Assembly (NCBI RefSeq): GCF_000340215.1
Contig: NW_006921533.1
Span: 4,986,979 to 5,050,978 of the forward strand
Source of the DNA: Pseudocercospora fijiensis CIRAD86
Taxonomy: Eukaryota; Ascomycota; Dothideomycetes; Mycosphaerellales; Mycosphaerellaceae
Reading direction: 5' to 3'
DNA: 64,000 nt
Position numbers and translations under genes: made by a program
Shown: positions 34,266 to 44,746 of the stretch, piece after piece
Position numbering within the stretch: position 1 is the stretch's first letter
Layout: every line of letters starts with the position of its first letter
Notes under the pieces: generated by a model
Told to the model about the DNA's origin: nothing
Databases searched by the model: none
The model's input: the letters and a program-made list of their open reading frames with translations, nothing else

Positions 34266-35215
34266 CCTCGCCCTCGCCTATGGCGCTCCTTCGCTACTTC
34301 CAGGACACTGTCTCGTGGCTGTCGGCTAGCTCATTATGGTGGTTTTCAAGGGACACTGCACTCCTGATGTTCGGGTCAAATAATTGCTGCCTCTGTCGAT
34401 TTGATGATCACGGTCACGGTCACGGTCACGGTCACGACGGTTACGGGTCATCGCGCAATGGCAGTGCTTGTTTCTCACAAGCGCCGGGAGCGGCTGAGCG
34501 GATACTTACCGTACGCGGGAAGATCTGCTCCGACCGCCGACCGCGAGGCACTGGAACACTTCCATCAATTCTCATCAAAGTATTGAGACAGACTTTGAAT
34601 ATCTAGGGCTTCCACCTTTGAGTGAAAGGAGTGGCAGGCTTCCATGCAAACATGCCAGCATCGGCCAAGCAAATCGTTGTCGCTATGGAGCCATTAATAT
34701 TGACGTGCTCATCTCAGCAGTACGAGAGGAGTGCCTGTTCACGCGTTGAACGCGCCATGATGGCCCATCGAGTGGGCGTTGTGTCGGCAGGGCAAACGAA
34801 TCAGAAATTGCTAATCTCATGCAGGTCATGAAATCGGCAATGGCTGCCCGCTAGGACGTTCGCAACATCCCTGCAACGCAACTATCGCTATCAATGCCCC
34901 TATCGCGAAACAATCAATACAGCTGTAGTGCTGCTTGACTTTCCGGCTTCATCGATGACTTTTCTCGTTTCTTCTCTTCTCCTTTCTTCTCTTGTTATCT
35001 GAAGGCCTTCGATCGCTTGGCCTGAACAGATATCCATACCAGCTGCCCAGAATCTCCCGTAATCCTAATATCAAAACGAAACTTGACGCGTCCTGCCCTG
35101 CCCTGCCCTGCCCTGGCCCACGCTCGCTGCATTCTCGACAAGATACTCCAGCGATCCATCGAGCAGTCCTGGACTTGACTACCGTCATACGCCCGTTCAA
35201 TCGCCCGCCAACTCG
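34266..35215. other. Divergent spacer with a GGTCAC repeat
   Basis: Promoter region between the PI 4-kinase and the GATA factor. A (CACGGT)n run of about five units lies at 34409-34437. CCCTGC units occur near 35094-35115. No gene recognised. Confidence 0.45.
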
Positions 35216-36809
35216 ATGCTTTCCTACGCCCTTTCCAATCCACCACAGTCTTTCCAGCGGCCTAGGTTCGCACAGCCAGTCTCTCCATCACACGACATTC
35301 GAAACAGCGATTGCAACACGAAAGCTCGACGACCCTCGAGTATCTCATACAGCTCGAGCGGCGATCAAAATAATAGGCAGGCATTTTTTGACAGCGGAAT
35401 TGGAGCTTTGGGCGCTTTGGCAAACATTGCAGCCAATGCCCCGGCTGCGATCACCAACAAGAGCAGCAGTGGGAGAAGTGGTGAAAAGTGAGTGATATAC
35501 CCTGGCAGCAGTAGCACGCGAAATGAGACCAAACCCAAGACGTAGATAGATGAGCAGACGAATTGCGAACAGCTTTCGGCATCGCTCTCGAGCTGATCAG
35601 CTGCCTTTGCAATTCCAGGACCCCTGTTCCCCCGCAGAAATATCCGAAGCTTAACAGCGCGCTCCGCGCTGCCTTATCTCGGAGGCCTATCTGGTACTTT
35701 GATCACTAACATTTGCATGGCACAGTACGAGATCTTCGACTCCGACAAGTAGCACGGCAATGAGCCAAACCGCGCCGGCTGCGACAGCTGGCTACGGGAA
35801 CCAAAATAGTTCAGCGGTAAGTCTTAGCTCGAGTGCAGGGGTACGCGGGCGAGAGAGCCACTCCCCGGATCTCGAAAAGCCCTTATCGATACTGCGACTG
35901 CGACTGCGACGGCGACGGCGACGGCGACTGACCTGAGCACCGCAGCCTCCCATCTGCGGCAACTGTCAAACGTCCGTCACTCCACTCTGGCGACGCGACG
36001 AGTCCGGATCGGTGCTCTGCAATGCATGCGGGCTGTTTCTGAAGTTGCACGGCCGTCCGAGACCCATCAGCCTGAAAAGCGATGTGATCAAGAGTCGAAA
36101 CCGAGTCAAGACGTCGCAGCCCAAGAAGCGGGACAGTCAGGGCGGACAGGATGGCAGTGGCCTCATGCTTCCCAATGGCTATGCTGCTGCGCATCCTGAT
36201 GCAGCCCATCTGGCCACGCACGCTCCTGGCACCATCAATGGCCACCAGCATGGCTTCCCCATGGGCAGCATGACAGGCCACATGGGCGAACCCTCGCCTG
36301 GATCCAGGAGTAATACACCCAGCCTACACCAGCAAAATAACAACCACAGCATCGCCCCGCAACACATCTTCGACACGGTGTCGCTGCCCTCCGACACATT
36401 TGCCAGTCCCAGTCTGCCAGCGTTCAACTTGCGCAACCCTAGTCCAGCTCCGACAACGAATGGACATGGGTCGCACATGGGCGTCTCCTCCAATTACGAA
36501 GATCTGGTAAATCAGAACAACACATTGCGAACACGAGTATCAGAGCTCGAGGTCATCAACGACTTATTCAGAGGCCGGGTCTCAGAACTGGAGGCCAGTG
36601 AGCAGGATGCAAGGCAGAAGGAGCGCAGTAAGGACGCCGAAGTGCAGAGGTATCTTGCAGAGCTCGCGACCGCACATTCGCGGGCGGCAGAGCTGGAGCG
36701 ACGACTGAAGGAACTTGTAGAGGATGGCCCTGCGAGGAAGAAGGCCAGGACTGACAGCGACAGCAATCGCGATACGGTCTCGGAGTCTGGCAGCGCAGTG
36801 GCTGAATGA
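35216..36809 (+). CDS. areB: GATA-type nitrogen regulator with leucine zipper, AreB/Gzf3-like
   Basis: Exons 35216-35487, 35726-35816 and 35946-36809 give 408 residues; introns are 238 and 129 nt, long for this window. Exon 3 opens with the zinc finger [20 protein letters not shown] then [19 protein letters not shown], the CX2CX17-18CX2C type, followed by the basic tail [14 protein letters not shown]. The C-terminal part has a heptad-rich coiled coil ([20 protein letters not shown], then more) as in AreB, Gzf3 and Dal80, which pair through it. Known role: represses or tunes nitrogen-catabolite genes at GATA sites, opposing AreA. The first intron is long enough that alternative splicing or an extra small exon is possible. 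Confidence 0.9.
35892..35930. repeat. GCGACT/GGCGAC hexamer array in areB intron 2
   Basis: About six hexamer units directly before the acceptor region of intron 2; length changes here would alter the intron, not the protein. Confidence 0.75.
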
Positions 36810-36950
36810 TGGTGAACGAAGTAATGATCAAAAGTAAGCTGCGCAACTAGTTGTGCTCAGGTGTGGATTCTCATGCACAATACCCAATGATATAGCATTT
36901 TTCTCGCTACTTAATGAAGCACGACGTCACGTCGTCTTGCGATCGAAGAA

Positions 36951-37727
36951 TCACGCCATTGTCCATAGAGTGCGCGACATGTTCCTGGCTACGTTTGTCT
37001 CCATCCTTGCACGCCTTGTCTGTTCTGCCACTGACCCTGGCGTCTCCGTCCAAAACTTGACCTGAATCTTGCCAGCCTTACCATCTCTCAAACTCGCAAT
37101 AACAGCTGCCCAATTACTTGGCTTGATCATGAGCTTGAACTTCTTCTCCCGTTTGATGAGAAGCCCATGACTTCGCTCCCTAAACACAACGTAGAAGGCA
37201 TGAACCACACACTCCCCAGGCAGACTCCGCTTCGAAGCCAAGATATGTCCTCTCGTCTTCGCTTGTATCTGTTGCAAGAACACGTCAAAAGACATCGCTG
37301 GAGAAACGAGCATGAGGTCGGACAAGACTTCAATCGGGGATTCGGGTAAAGGGGGCTCCATTGTGATTCGCTTGAATGAAACGCAAATGGAGAAGGCGGC
37401 GGACATTTGTGGTGCTGAGAGGCGGTCGAGAAGTGTGCCATGGGATTCAGTGGAGTATTGGGGTGGGTCGTCTGTGTTGTTGTATCCTGGTGGATCGACA
37501 TTCTGTTCGATGAATGTGGAGGGAGTTTCGCTCGCAAAGGTTGGTTCTGGGAAGGCTTCTTCTATTAGGCTTAGAATCTCGGCGGACAGACGTCTTTCCT
37601 GCGCTGGGGGCTGGAGGTGAGATTCTGCTGGCGCAGCGAGATCGATGTTGATCTTGAGAGCTGGTTTAGCGCATGGATCCGTGGTGGTCATGGTGGCTGT
37701 CAGTACGGTGTTTTTCTGGAAGGGCAT
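36951..37727 (-). CDS. Hypothetical protein
   Basis: Single exon, 258 residues, convergent with the areB-like gene. The first ~110 residues are Pro/Glu/Thr-rich and probably disordered. The second half looks folded, with basic strands (MSFDVFLQQIQAKTRGHIL, CVVHAFYVVFRERSHGLLIK) and a KFKLMIKPSNWAAVIASLRD segment. I do not recognise the family. A second in-frame Met lies at residue 13. Confidence 0.5.
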   Translation of the reverse strand: MPFQKNTVLTATMTTTDPCAKPALKINIDLAAPAESHLQPPAQERRLSAEILSLIEEAFPEPTFASETPSTFIEQNVDPPGYNNTDDPPQYSTESHGTLLDRLSAPQMSAAFSICVSFKRITMEPPLPESPIEVLSDLMLVSPAMSFDVFLQQIQAKTRGHILASKRSLPGECVVHAFYVVFRERSHGLLIKREKKFKLMIKPSNWAAVIASLRDGKAGKIQVKFWTETPGSVAEQTRRARMETNVARNMSRTLWTMA

Positions 37728-38164
37728 ATTGAAGGCGCAGGAACTTGTTCAAGTCTTTTATGGGTTTGTTTGCCATGACTGGGCGCGAGATCTTTGTGAA
37801 TGCGTTGTCGGCGTTCGATGTGTCCGAACCAAATACGCTGTGTTTCCATGTCGCACGAAATCTCTATGGTACAAAGAGATCATTTCGCAGCTGGTACTTT
37901 CGAAGCTTAAAACTCGGCGAGGCCGATTCCTCGAACCAACTCCCACATTCGTGTTCGGCTAAGTAAGCTGCTATCGATGCACCGAAGTACCATCTACTAT
38001 TAAGAAGCTGCTCAATCGGGGTGTAGGAGCCTCCTCGTGAAGTCCCACAGTGGGCGATCTACAGATCTCGTGAGGCAGGCGTTCAGCTCCTGCCATATCT
38101 CGAACCAGTGCAAACTAGCCGTCATGGTCATCTCTCTGGGAGAAGGCTTTCTGCTCTTCGCATC
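37728..38164. other. Intergenic, nothing recognised
   Basis: Upstream region of the hypothetical gene and downstream region of the F-box-like gene. Only short frames without recognisable motifs. Confidence 0.4.
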
Positions 38165-38704
38165 TCAAGTCGCGTCCGGCCCTCTCAGCGCTTTCTTAAG
38201 CTCAAGCTCTGTCTCGCGCGTCAGCACAGGCGCAATGCCTTGCCTCGCCAGCTCTCGATAATTAGCAATCACAAATCGCATGACATCGATCGGCTTCAAC
38301 TGTTGCATTATTTGAAGCATGAGCTCAGGCGGAACGTTCAGCAGCGGAAAGAGAGCTGGTATCTGTGTCCTCGTTGTCACGTAGTCCACACGGCGTCTTG
38401 ATAGGACTGGAGCCAAACCAAATGCTCGTACCAAGGGATAATTTGCAAAAGCAAAGTTGATAAAAGCTTCCGGTGGGAGCAGATCAACGATGTCCGAGAT
38501 CAGTTCGGATGGAAGTCGATAAAACGGATGCTGAGGCCTCTGGAGCACACTAGCACTTGCGACTACCGCAGAAGAATCTCCTGGTGAAGCTACTGCGCCG
38601 TTCTGCTCTGTCGAAGCCGCACTTACGGAGTCACTGCCCGGATCGGAGTCAGGCAAGGAGTCCGCCGATGGATCAGGAGCATTGTTGTTTCCTGGGGAAG
38701 CCAT
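38165..38704 (-). CDS. Small protein with two F-box-like segments
   Basis: Single exon, 179 residues. After ~55 Ser/Asp/Ala-rich residues come two similar segments: FYRLPSELISDIVDLLPPEA followed by FINFAFANYPLVR, and LLNVPPELMLQIMQQLKPID followed by VMRFVIANYRELARQ. Each follows the F-box pattern L-P-x-E-L-x-x-x-I-x-x-x-L, so it may be an internal duplication. F-box proteins bind Skp1 in SCF ubiquitin ligases; no substrate domain follows here. Its ATG lies only 8 bp after the stop of the Pga1-like gene on the same strand, in a strong start context (GGCAGCATGG). Confidence 0.65.
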   Translation of the reverse strand: MASPGNNNAPDPSADSLPDSDPGSDSVSAASTEQNGAVASPGDSSAVVASASVLQRPQHPFYRLPSELISDIVDLLPPEAFINFAFANYPLVRAFGLAPVLSRRRVDYVTTRTQIPALFPLLNVPPELMLQIMQQLKPIDVMRFVIANYRELARQGIAPVLTRETELELKKALRGPDAT

Positions 38705-38712
38705 GCTGCCTT

Positions 38713-39466
38713 TCAGTCCTGGTGCTGTTTATAACCGCTGCTGTCGTGGAGAAAGCTCCAAATCCGGCCAGAAACGAAGAAGGCCAAGACCGCTATAACA
38801 AGGAGATATCCGGCTGTTGCGATCAACGACTCTGGGAACGCGTTGAGTAGATAGCGATCGAGAATGATGTCGACGTCAACCAGCGGTGGCTCCTGCATCA
38901 ATTTCTTGTTTGTGGTGAAGTAGTCGGCTGCAGCTTGCACATGTAGCAGGAGCAAGCTTCCGTTGATATTTTGCTCTTGGTGAGGGAACTCTTGAGTGGC
39001 TTGCTCAAGTCTTCTGTCCGCGAATTCCGAAAGACTCTGGATCAGAAGTGGAGTGTCGAAGACATGTGCAATGTCGTAGACGTTGAGCCAGATTTCCGTG
39101 GGTTGCTGCTGTCACGAGTCAGCAGATGCACTTCTGGCAGACTCTGGCACTCCAGATGAGCCCACTCACCACAGCGGCCCAGCAGACGCGCACTTCGTAG
39201 CGTTGATCCTCCTCAAGATCGCTCAATAGATACCACGAAGCTAGTCCGCGCGGCCGGTCTTTGATTGGAAAAGCGACTGATAGAGATGTCTGCAAAGCCC
39301 TGTTGGTATGCGAGATGGCACGCAGCCCAAGAGCTTCCAGACGAGGGCCAGAGTCGGGCAGAGTGATGGATTTTGGGGCCGTGAAGATGACCTTTTCGGT
39401 GTTTGCGAGAGCTGTAGTCACAAGCAGTGCAAACAGTGAAGTCGAGCAAGCCAGGAAACTCATCAT
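38713..39466 (-). CDS. PGA1: Pga1-like GPI-mannosyltransferase II accessory protein
   Basis: Exons 39466-39170 and 39108-38713 give 230 residues; the intron begins GTGAGT and the acceptor is GACAG or, three bases on, CAGCAG. The protein has a signal peptide (FLACSTSLFALLVTTALA), a lumenal beta-rich part with SWYLLSDLEEDQRYEVRVCW, then a single C-terminal membrane helix (IATAGYLLVIAVLAFFV) and a short tail. This layout and the SWY...L..Y.VR.CW region match Pga1, which works with Gpi18 in adding the second mannose to GPI anchors in the ER. Divergent from alpha-tubulin across 382 bp. Confidence 0.72.
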
Positions 39467-39848
39467 GGAGGTGCATAAACGACCAGTACACGTGAGCAGT
39501 AAGTGAAGCTGCTATCACTCATTCTTGAGATGCATACAGGCTCGCTCGGGGCAATGAATGCCACGCTATTTCGTTGCATTCATGAAGGTCCTCCTCGAAA
39601 TCGCTCCAGGCGGCAGAAAGATTCGGCGTCTCATTGGTCAAAGTTCAGGGTTCTTCGGGTCTAACCGCACTTGCCCCCACAGCGCCAAAACAACTCCCTC
39701 CCACTGCTTTCCAATAAACATCCGACGCGATTGTCCCTGCACTTCAACTGCACCACTCTGCCACTCCACCACCTCGCCTCGCCTCGCATCGCCCGCAATC
39801 CGTCAAGAGACACCCTCGACACCACATTGACCAGAAATATCCGACAAC
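39467..39848. promoter_or_regulatory. Shared divergent promoter region
   Basis: Sits between the start codons of the Pga1-like gene and alpha-tubulin. CT-rich stretches precede the tubulin start (39660-39800), as is common for highly expressed fungal genes. Confidence 0.45.
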
Positions 39849-41524
39849 ATGCGTGAGGTCATCAGCTTGAACGGTTCGTGTTTACTCCTGAATTGCTGCA
39901 CCGCGGCTTGACCGCCATGTTCGCAAGCTAGTACATTTGCAAGCACATACTGACATTGGACGCGTATAGTCGGCCAGGCCGGTTGCCAGATCGCAAACAG
40001 CTGCTGGGAGGTCAGTACACCCATTTTTGAGATGAGAAAGAGCACGGTGGCAGATAGTTGGACCGGAAATGAGCGAAGCATGGGCGCCTTGGGGCATGAA
40101 TACTGACATGGCATATGACAGCTGTACTGCCTCGAACACGGCATCCAGGTGAGCCCTCTCAACTCAGATGTACACATGTGGCGCACAGCTGACCTCGAGA
40201 CAGCCAGATGGATACCTCACTGAGGAGCGCAAGGCCGCGGAGGACGACCAGGGTTTCTCGACTTTCTTCTCTGAGACTGGTAAGCTGCTCTTGCTCTTCT
40301 TCGCTTACTGCCCGTCTGTGATGCTGACAGAAACTCGCAGGCAACGGCAAGTACGTGCCACGCACCATCTACTGCGATCTCGAGCCAAACGTCGTCGATG
40401 AGGTCCGCACTGGCACCTACCGAAGCCTCTTCCACCCAGAGTTGATGATCACTGGCAAGGAGGATGCCTCCAACAACTACGCTCGTGGCCACTACACTGT
40501 AGGCAAGGAGCTCATTGACCAAGTCCTCGACAAGGTCCGACATGTCGCAGACAACTGCTCTGGTCTGCAAGGTTTCCTCGTCTTCCACTCCTTCGGTGGA
40601 GGTACTGGCTCCGGTTTCGGTGCTCTCCTGATGGAACGTCTCTCGGTCGACTACGGCAAGAAGTGCAAGCTTGAGTTCTGCGTATACCCAGCTCCTCAGG
40701 TCGCCACCTCAGTCGTCGAGCCATACAACTCCATCCTCACCACACACACTACTCTCGAGCACTCTGACTGCTCGTTCATGGTCGACAACGAGGCTATCTA
40801 TGACATTTGCCGACGCAACCTCGGAATTGAGCGACCCAACTACGAAAACCTGAACCGCCTGATCGCCCAGGTTGTCTCCTCGATCACCGCCTCGCTCCGA
40901 TTCGATGGCTCCCTCAACGTCGACTTGAACGAGTTCCAGACCAACTTGGTGCCATACCCAAGAATTCACTTCCCATTGGTCGCCTACGCACCAATTGTCT
41001 CTGCAGCCAAGGCTGCTCACGAGGCCAACTCCGTGCAGGAGATCTCCATGTCCTGCTTCGAGCCAAACAGCCAGATGGTCAAGTGCGACCCACGCAACGG
41101 CAAGTACATGGCCACTTGCCTGCTCTACCGCGGAGATGTCGTTCCAAAGGATGTCCACCAGGCAGTTGCCACGCTCAAGACCAAGCGCACCATCCAGTTT
41201 GTTGACTGGTGCCCGACTGGCTTCAAGATCGGTATCTGCTACCAGCCGCCACAGATGGTGCCCAACGGTGACCTTGCCAAGGTCAACCGCGCCGTCTGCA
41301 TGTTGTCCAACACCACTGCCATTGCTGAGGCTTGGTCCGCTCTCTCGCACAAGTTTGACCTTATGTACAGCAAGCGTGCCTTCGTCCACTGGTACGTTGG
41401 TGAGGGTATGGAGGAGGGCGAGTTCTCTGAAGCTCGTGAGGATTTGGCTGCGCTTGAGCGCGACTACGAGGAGGTTGCCGCAGACTCTGCTGAGGGAGAG
41501 GAGGGCGCCGAGGCTGAGTACTAG
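39849..41524 (+). CDS. Alpha-tubulin
   Basis: Exons 39849-39873, 39970-40010, 40122-40148, 40204-40279 and 40341-41524 give 450 residues, the standard length. The first exons encode [20 protein letters not shown], then [11 protein letters not shown]. The GTP-binding loop is GGGTGSG (in [20 protein letters not shown]), and the alpha-type catalytic Glu region and the C-terminal acidic tail ending EAEY (with terminal Tyr) are present. Introns cluster at the 5' end, as in other fungal tubulins. The TIG-type lysine-40 acetylation loop of animals is replaced by FFSETGNGKY. Codon use is strongly biased to C-ending codons, as in highly expressed genes. Confidence 0.98.
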
Positions 41525-42329
41525 ACGCGCAATTTTCAGCGGGTGCTCCAGAAGAACGAACTTTGTCAGCGCTGAAGCATTTGGTAGCCGCAAGGCTTTC
41601 GACTGTATCACTGCTGGCGAATGACATGCGAATACCCACAGGCATTGCTGGCTAGAGGCTGGCGGCGTGCGGAAGCTGTTTTCTTTTTGCTTTTGGTTTA
41701 ATTATGAACAGAGCGAGCACCAACAATACCACCAACGCCTGTGCCCCGGCACAGCTTTCCACGTTGTCTACATAGTAGTCGACATGATGAATCTATCGCA
41801 CGTGCTCTGCTCTTCTTGCCGGGATGTAAGCTAGCGTGAGTAGTCTCGCTTCAGGCTCGTGGAGGTCATGCACACAGCCACACACCAAAAGGAACACCTT
41901 GCGTGCCCGCCGTATACCGTCGCCTCTGGCGCTCGCTCTCAGAAACATGTAGGATTGCGCAGGGGCAGGGCAGGGCAGAGCGCGGGAAGGGTGGTGTAAG
42001 CTTTCAGGGTGATCTTTTATGAAGAAAGCTTGCAGTGAAAGGTGTGAACTTCGATATATACTTTGAGAGTACACTTGCTCAATACTTGAGGGGAATTTCG
42101 GAATTTCGCACTTGGACTTTTGGGTTGCTTTCACTTTCCAAACCAGGCATTGCCCTTTCCTCGACAAACGCCGATTGCGCCCCGGACATCGACAGCTTCC
42201 TTGACCGGAGCCGAAGTTGTCGCGATCACAACCACAAACACCCTGCGACTGGCAGCTCCCCGTTTGCTCTCGACAATTTCTAGAGTGCACGCTCCGTACC
42301 AACACGCCAGAAGCGAAAAACTCGCGGCG
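41525..42329. other. Intergenic, nothing recognised
   Basis: 3' flank of tubulin and 5' flank of the WW gene. Only short frames, several antisense to neither gene. No motif recognised. Confidence 0.4.
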
Positions 42330-43881
42330 ATGGCAGAGCCGTCCACGCCCGACGCAGGTCCTGATCATGCACCGCCGTCTCTTCCGCCCGGATGGTGCGT
42401 CTCCTCACTATTCCCTCTCTGAGACACCACATGTCTTCATATTTCTCTTGCCTATTCTTCCTGCCACTCGCACGAAACGTATGTCTGTTTGCAACTTGGC
42501 ACTGACGTAGCGGTGTCGTTTGAAGGATTGCGCAGTGGGATGCGAAGTGAGTATCGACCACCGAGTCTTCGGCCTGCCTTCTACTCAGCCACAACAGCGC
42601 AGCTGAAAGGATACCAACGTGGCTGTAGATCTTTGTCCATAATACGCAAGCATTGACATCTCGACAGATCGCGGAAGTACTACTTTGTTCAAATAAGCAC
42701 CGGCGAGTCGACCTGGGACGTACCACAAATGGCTGCCCCCAATGTCCCGACACCTGGAAGCACACCTGCAGGCCAGAGTCCATTTCCTAACCCAGACGAG
42801 AGTTCACGAGGGGTTGGAGGTCAAGAAGGCGATAGGAGCTTGAGCGTATGTTGAATGGAGCAGCGACGAATGGGGACAACAGCTGATGACCGGGACACAG
42901 AGTTCATTACTGAATAGCGTTCTCGGCGGCAACAAGCAGAGCTCTGGAGGACTTGGAGGTCTGGCGTCGTCAGTGCTTGGAGGTGGCTCGCATAGCAGTT
43001 CCAATCAAGGCCATGGAAGCTCGAGCGGTCTAGGAGGAATCGCATCGTCTTTCCTAGGTGGTTCTTCTCACGGTGGATCTGGTTCTGGCGGACAACATGG
43101 TTCATCGGGCGGTCTTGGTGGAATGGCATCCTCCTTCCTCGGTGGGTCTTCTACACATGGCAGTTCTGGCCAGAGTGGCTCTTCTGGACATTCGAGCGGC
43201 GGTCTCGGTGGCCTAGTCAGTGGTGTCTTAGGTGGACACAAGCCCCATGGAGGCTCCTCGAATCCCTATGGTTATTCACACAATCAGACGTCAGATGGAC
43301 CATATACTGGCCAAGCACCGCCAGCGTCTTACCAACCTGCAGGGCAGCAAGGAGGATATCAACCACAATCTGGAAGCTACAATCCTCCCGGGCATCAGCA
43401 AACGCCGCAGCACCAGCAGCAAGCTCAAAATTCCTATGGACAGCAGTCTGGACACCAGCAAGGACTCGGCCACGACCCATCGCAGCAATATGGTCAGCAA
43501 TCGCATTATGGCCAAGCGCCATCGCATCAGCAAACTGGTGGCTATGGAAGCGCACCTCCAAGCCAACAACCAACGCCACAAAATCAGTACGGCCAGCAAC
43601 AGCAAGGCGGATACAATCAATTCTCGCCGCCGCCAAACCAACACCAAGGTGGTTATGGAACTCCCGGCTATGATCAGCAAGGCGGATACGGGTCGCACCA
43701 AAACTACGGCGGGCAGCAATCGTATCCACCTCCACCACAGCACGGAGGCCCACAACACGGAGCTCCTCATGACCAGGGTGGATATCAGGCTTACAGCGCA
43801 CCTCAGCAGCAAGGCTATGGCGGCGGCGGCGGCTATGGAGGCCAATATCAATCACCACCGCCAAATCCTGGCTGGAGATAG
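42330..43881 (+). CDS. WW-domain protein with Gly- and Gln/Tyr-rich prion-like tail
   Basis: Exons 42330-42394, 42526-42546, 42668-42845 and 42901-43881 give 414 residues. The WW domain is split over exons 1-3: LPPGWIAQWDAKSRKYYFVQ then ISTGESTWDVPQ, with both signature Trp and the Pro. Exon 4 encodes five or so GGLGG(x)ASS(x)LGG repeats, then ~200 residues made almost only of Q, G, Y, P, S, H and N (for example QYGQQQQGGYNQFSPPPNQ). WW domains bind PPxY or Pro-rich ligands; such tails often drive condensation or surface assembly. The same layout exists in fungal hypothetical proteins but its function is not known to me. The 21-nt exon 2 is very small yet required to complete the WW fold. Confidence 0.8.
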
Positions 43882-44746
43882 AATCGTGAACGATGGGATG
43901 TGCTGCATTTTGCATATGGAGGGAATCTGATGTATGACCTGGTCCAAGACTTTGATACCGTGGACAGACTGGTCAGAGGTCCAGAGAGACCAAAGCGCAG
44001 TTGGACCACCGACGCAAGCCCAGTGTTGCTGGCAAGGAAGGTCCGAGAGCAAAGGCAGGGTGACTCTCCATTTTGAATGAACACTGGAAGAAGAAGCAGG
44101 AGGGAGCTAGATGACTCTCGTTGATGGATATTCTGTGTACTTGATTTGGTTCGTTCTCTGACTGCATGAGCGGTTGCTAGAAAATGATTCCGTTGAACAA
44201 GGTCCGAATCAGTCGACCATTTCACTTTCTCCCTTCAGAATACTCCTCTTCGATTACATCAGTCCAATGTTGTGCAGAACCTACACATTTCACTCGTCAC
44301 ACGATGTTCTCAGAGAGACGGCAATGACGGTGTGTCTCGCATACGTCAAACGTGTCATCGCTGGTCTCTTTGTTTGATCGGCTGTCTCGTTCACGTGCAC
44401 ACGGGAGCTCCCGCGGGAGGCAGTTACGTCCGCTGGAAGGCGCAACTCATTCGACATCACTTCAACAATCCGACCACAACTTCATTTGCGCCTTCACCCG
44501 GCACAAACACAAAGCGCGCCCACCTTACAAACATCTTCCGCCGCAACAACATCTCCGCCGAGATTGTCCTTATCTTCGCTCTCGACAACAACACCTAGCA
44601 CTGCAGATTCCGCGGTCCCTGCTGCTGCTCCTACCACCGAACCTAACGCCCTCCGAGATCGACCTCGACCTTCGTCGCCGTCGCTTGCACCCTCCGACAC
44701 ACACACTTAAAGAGAAGATCGCGCGAGAAACGCGGACACCACAGCC
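43882..44746. other. Intergenic, nothing recognised
   Basis: Likely 3' UTR of the WW gene and the Ypt1 promoter. CT/CA-rich sequence just before the Ypt1 start (44470-44740). A GGGAGCTCCCGCGGGAG near-palindrome is near 44403. Confidence 0.4.

Noticed and set aside
40709..41611. 300-codon open frame antisense to alpha-tubulin
   Set aside because: Explained by the strong C-ending codon bias of tubulin; no recognisable family.
43217..43930. Long open frames on both strands over the WW-gene tail
   Set aside because: Low-complexity Q/G/Y repeats read in other frames.
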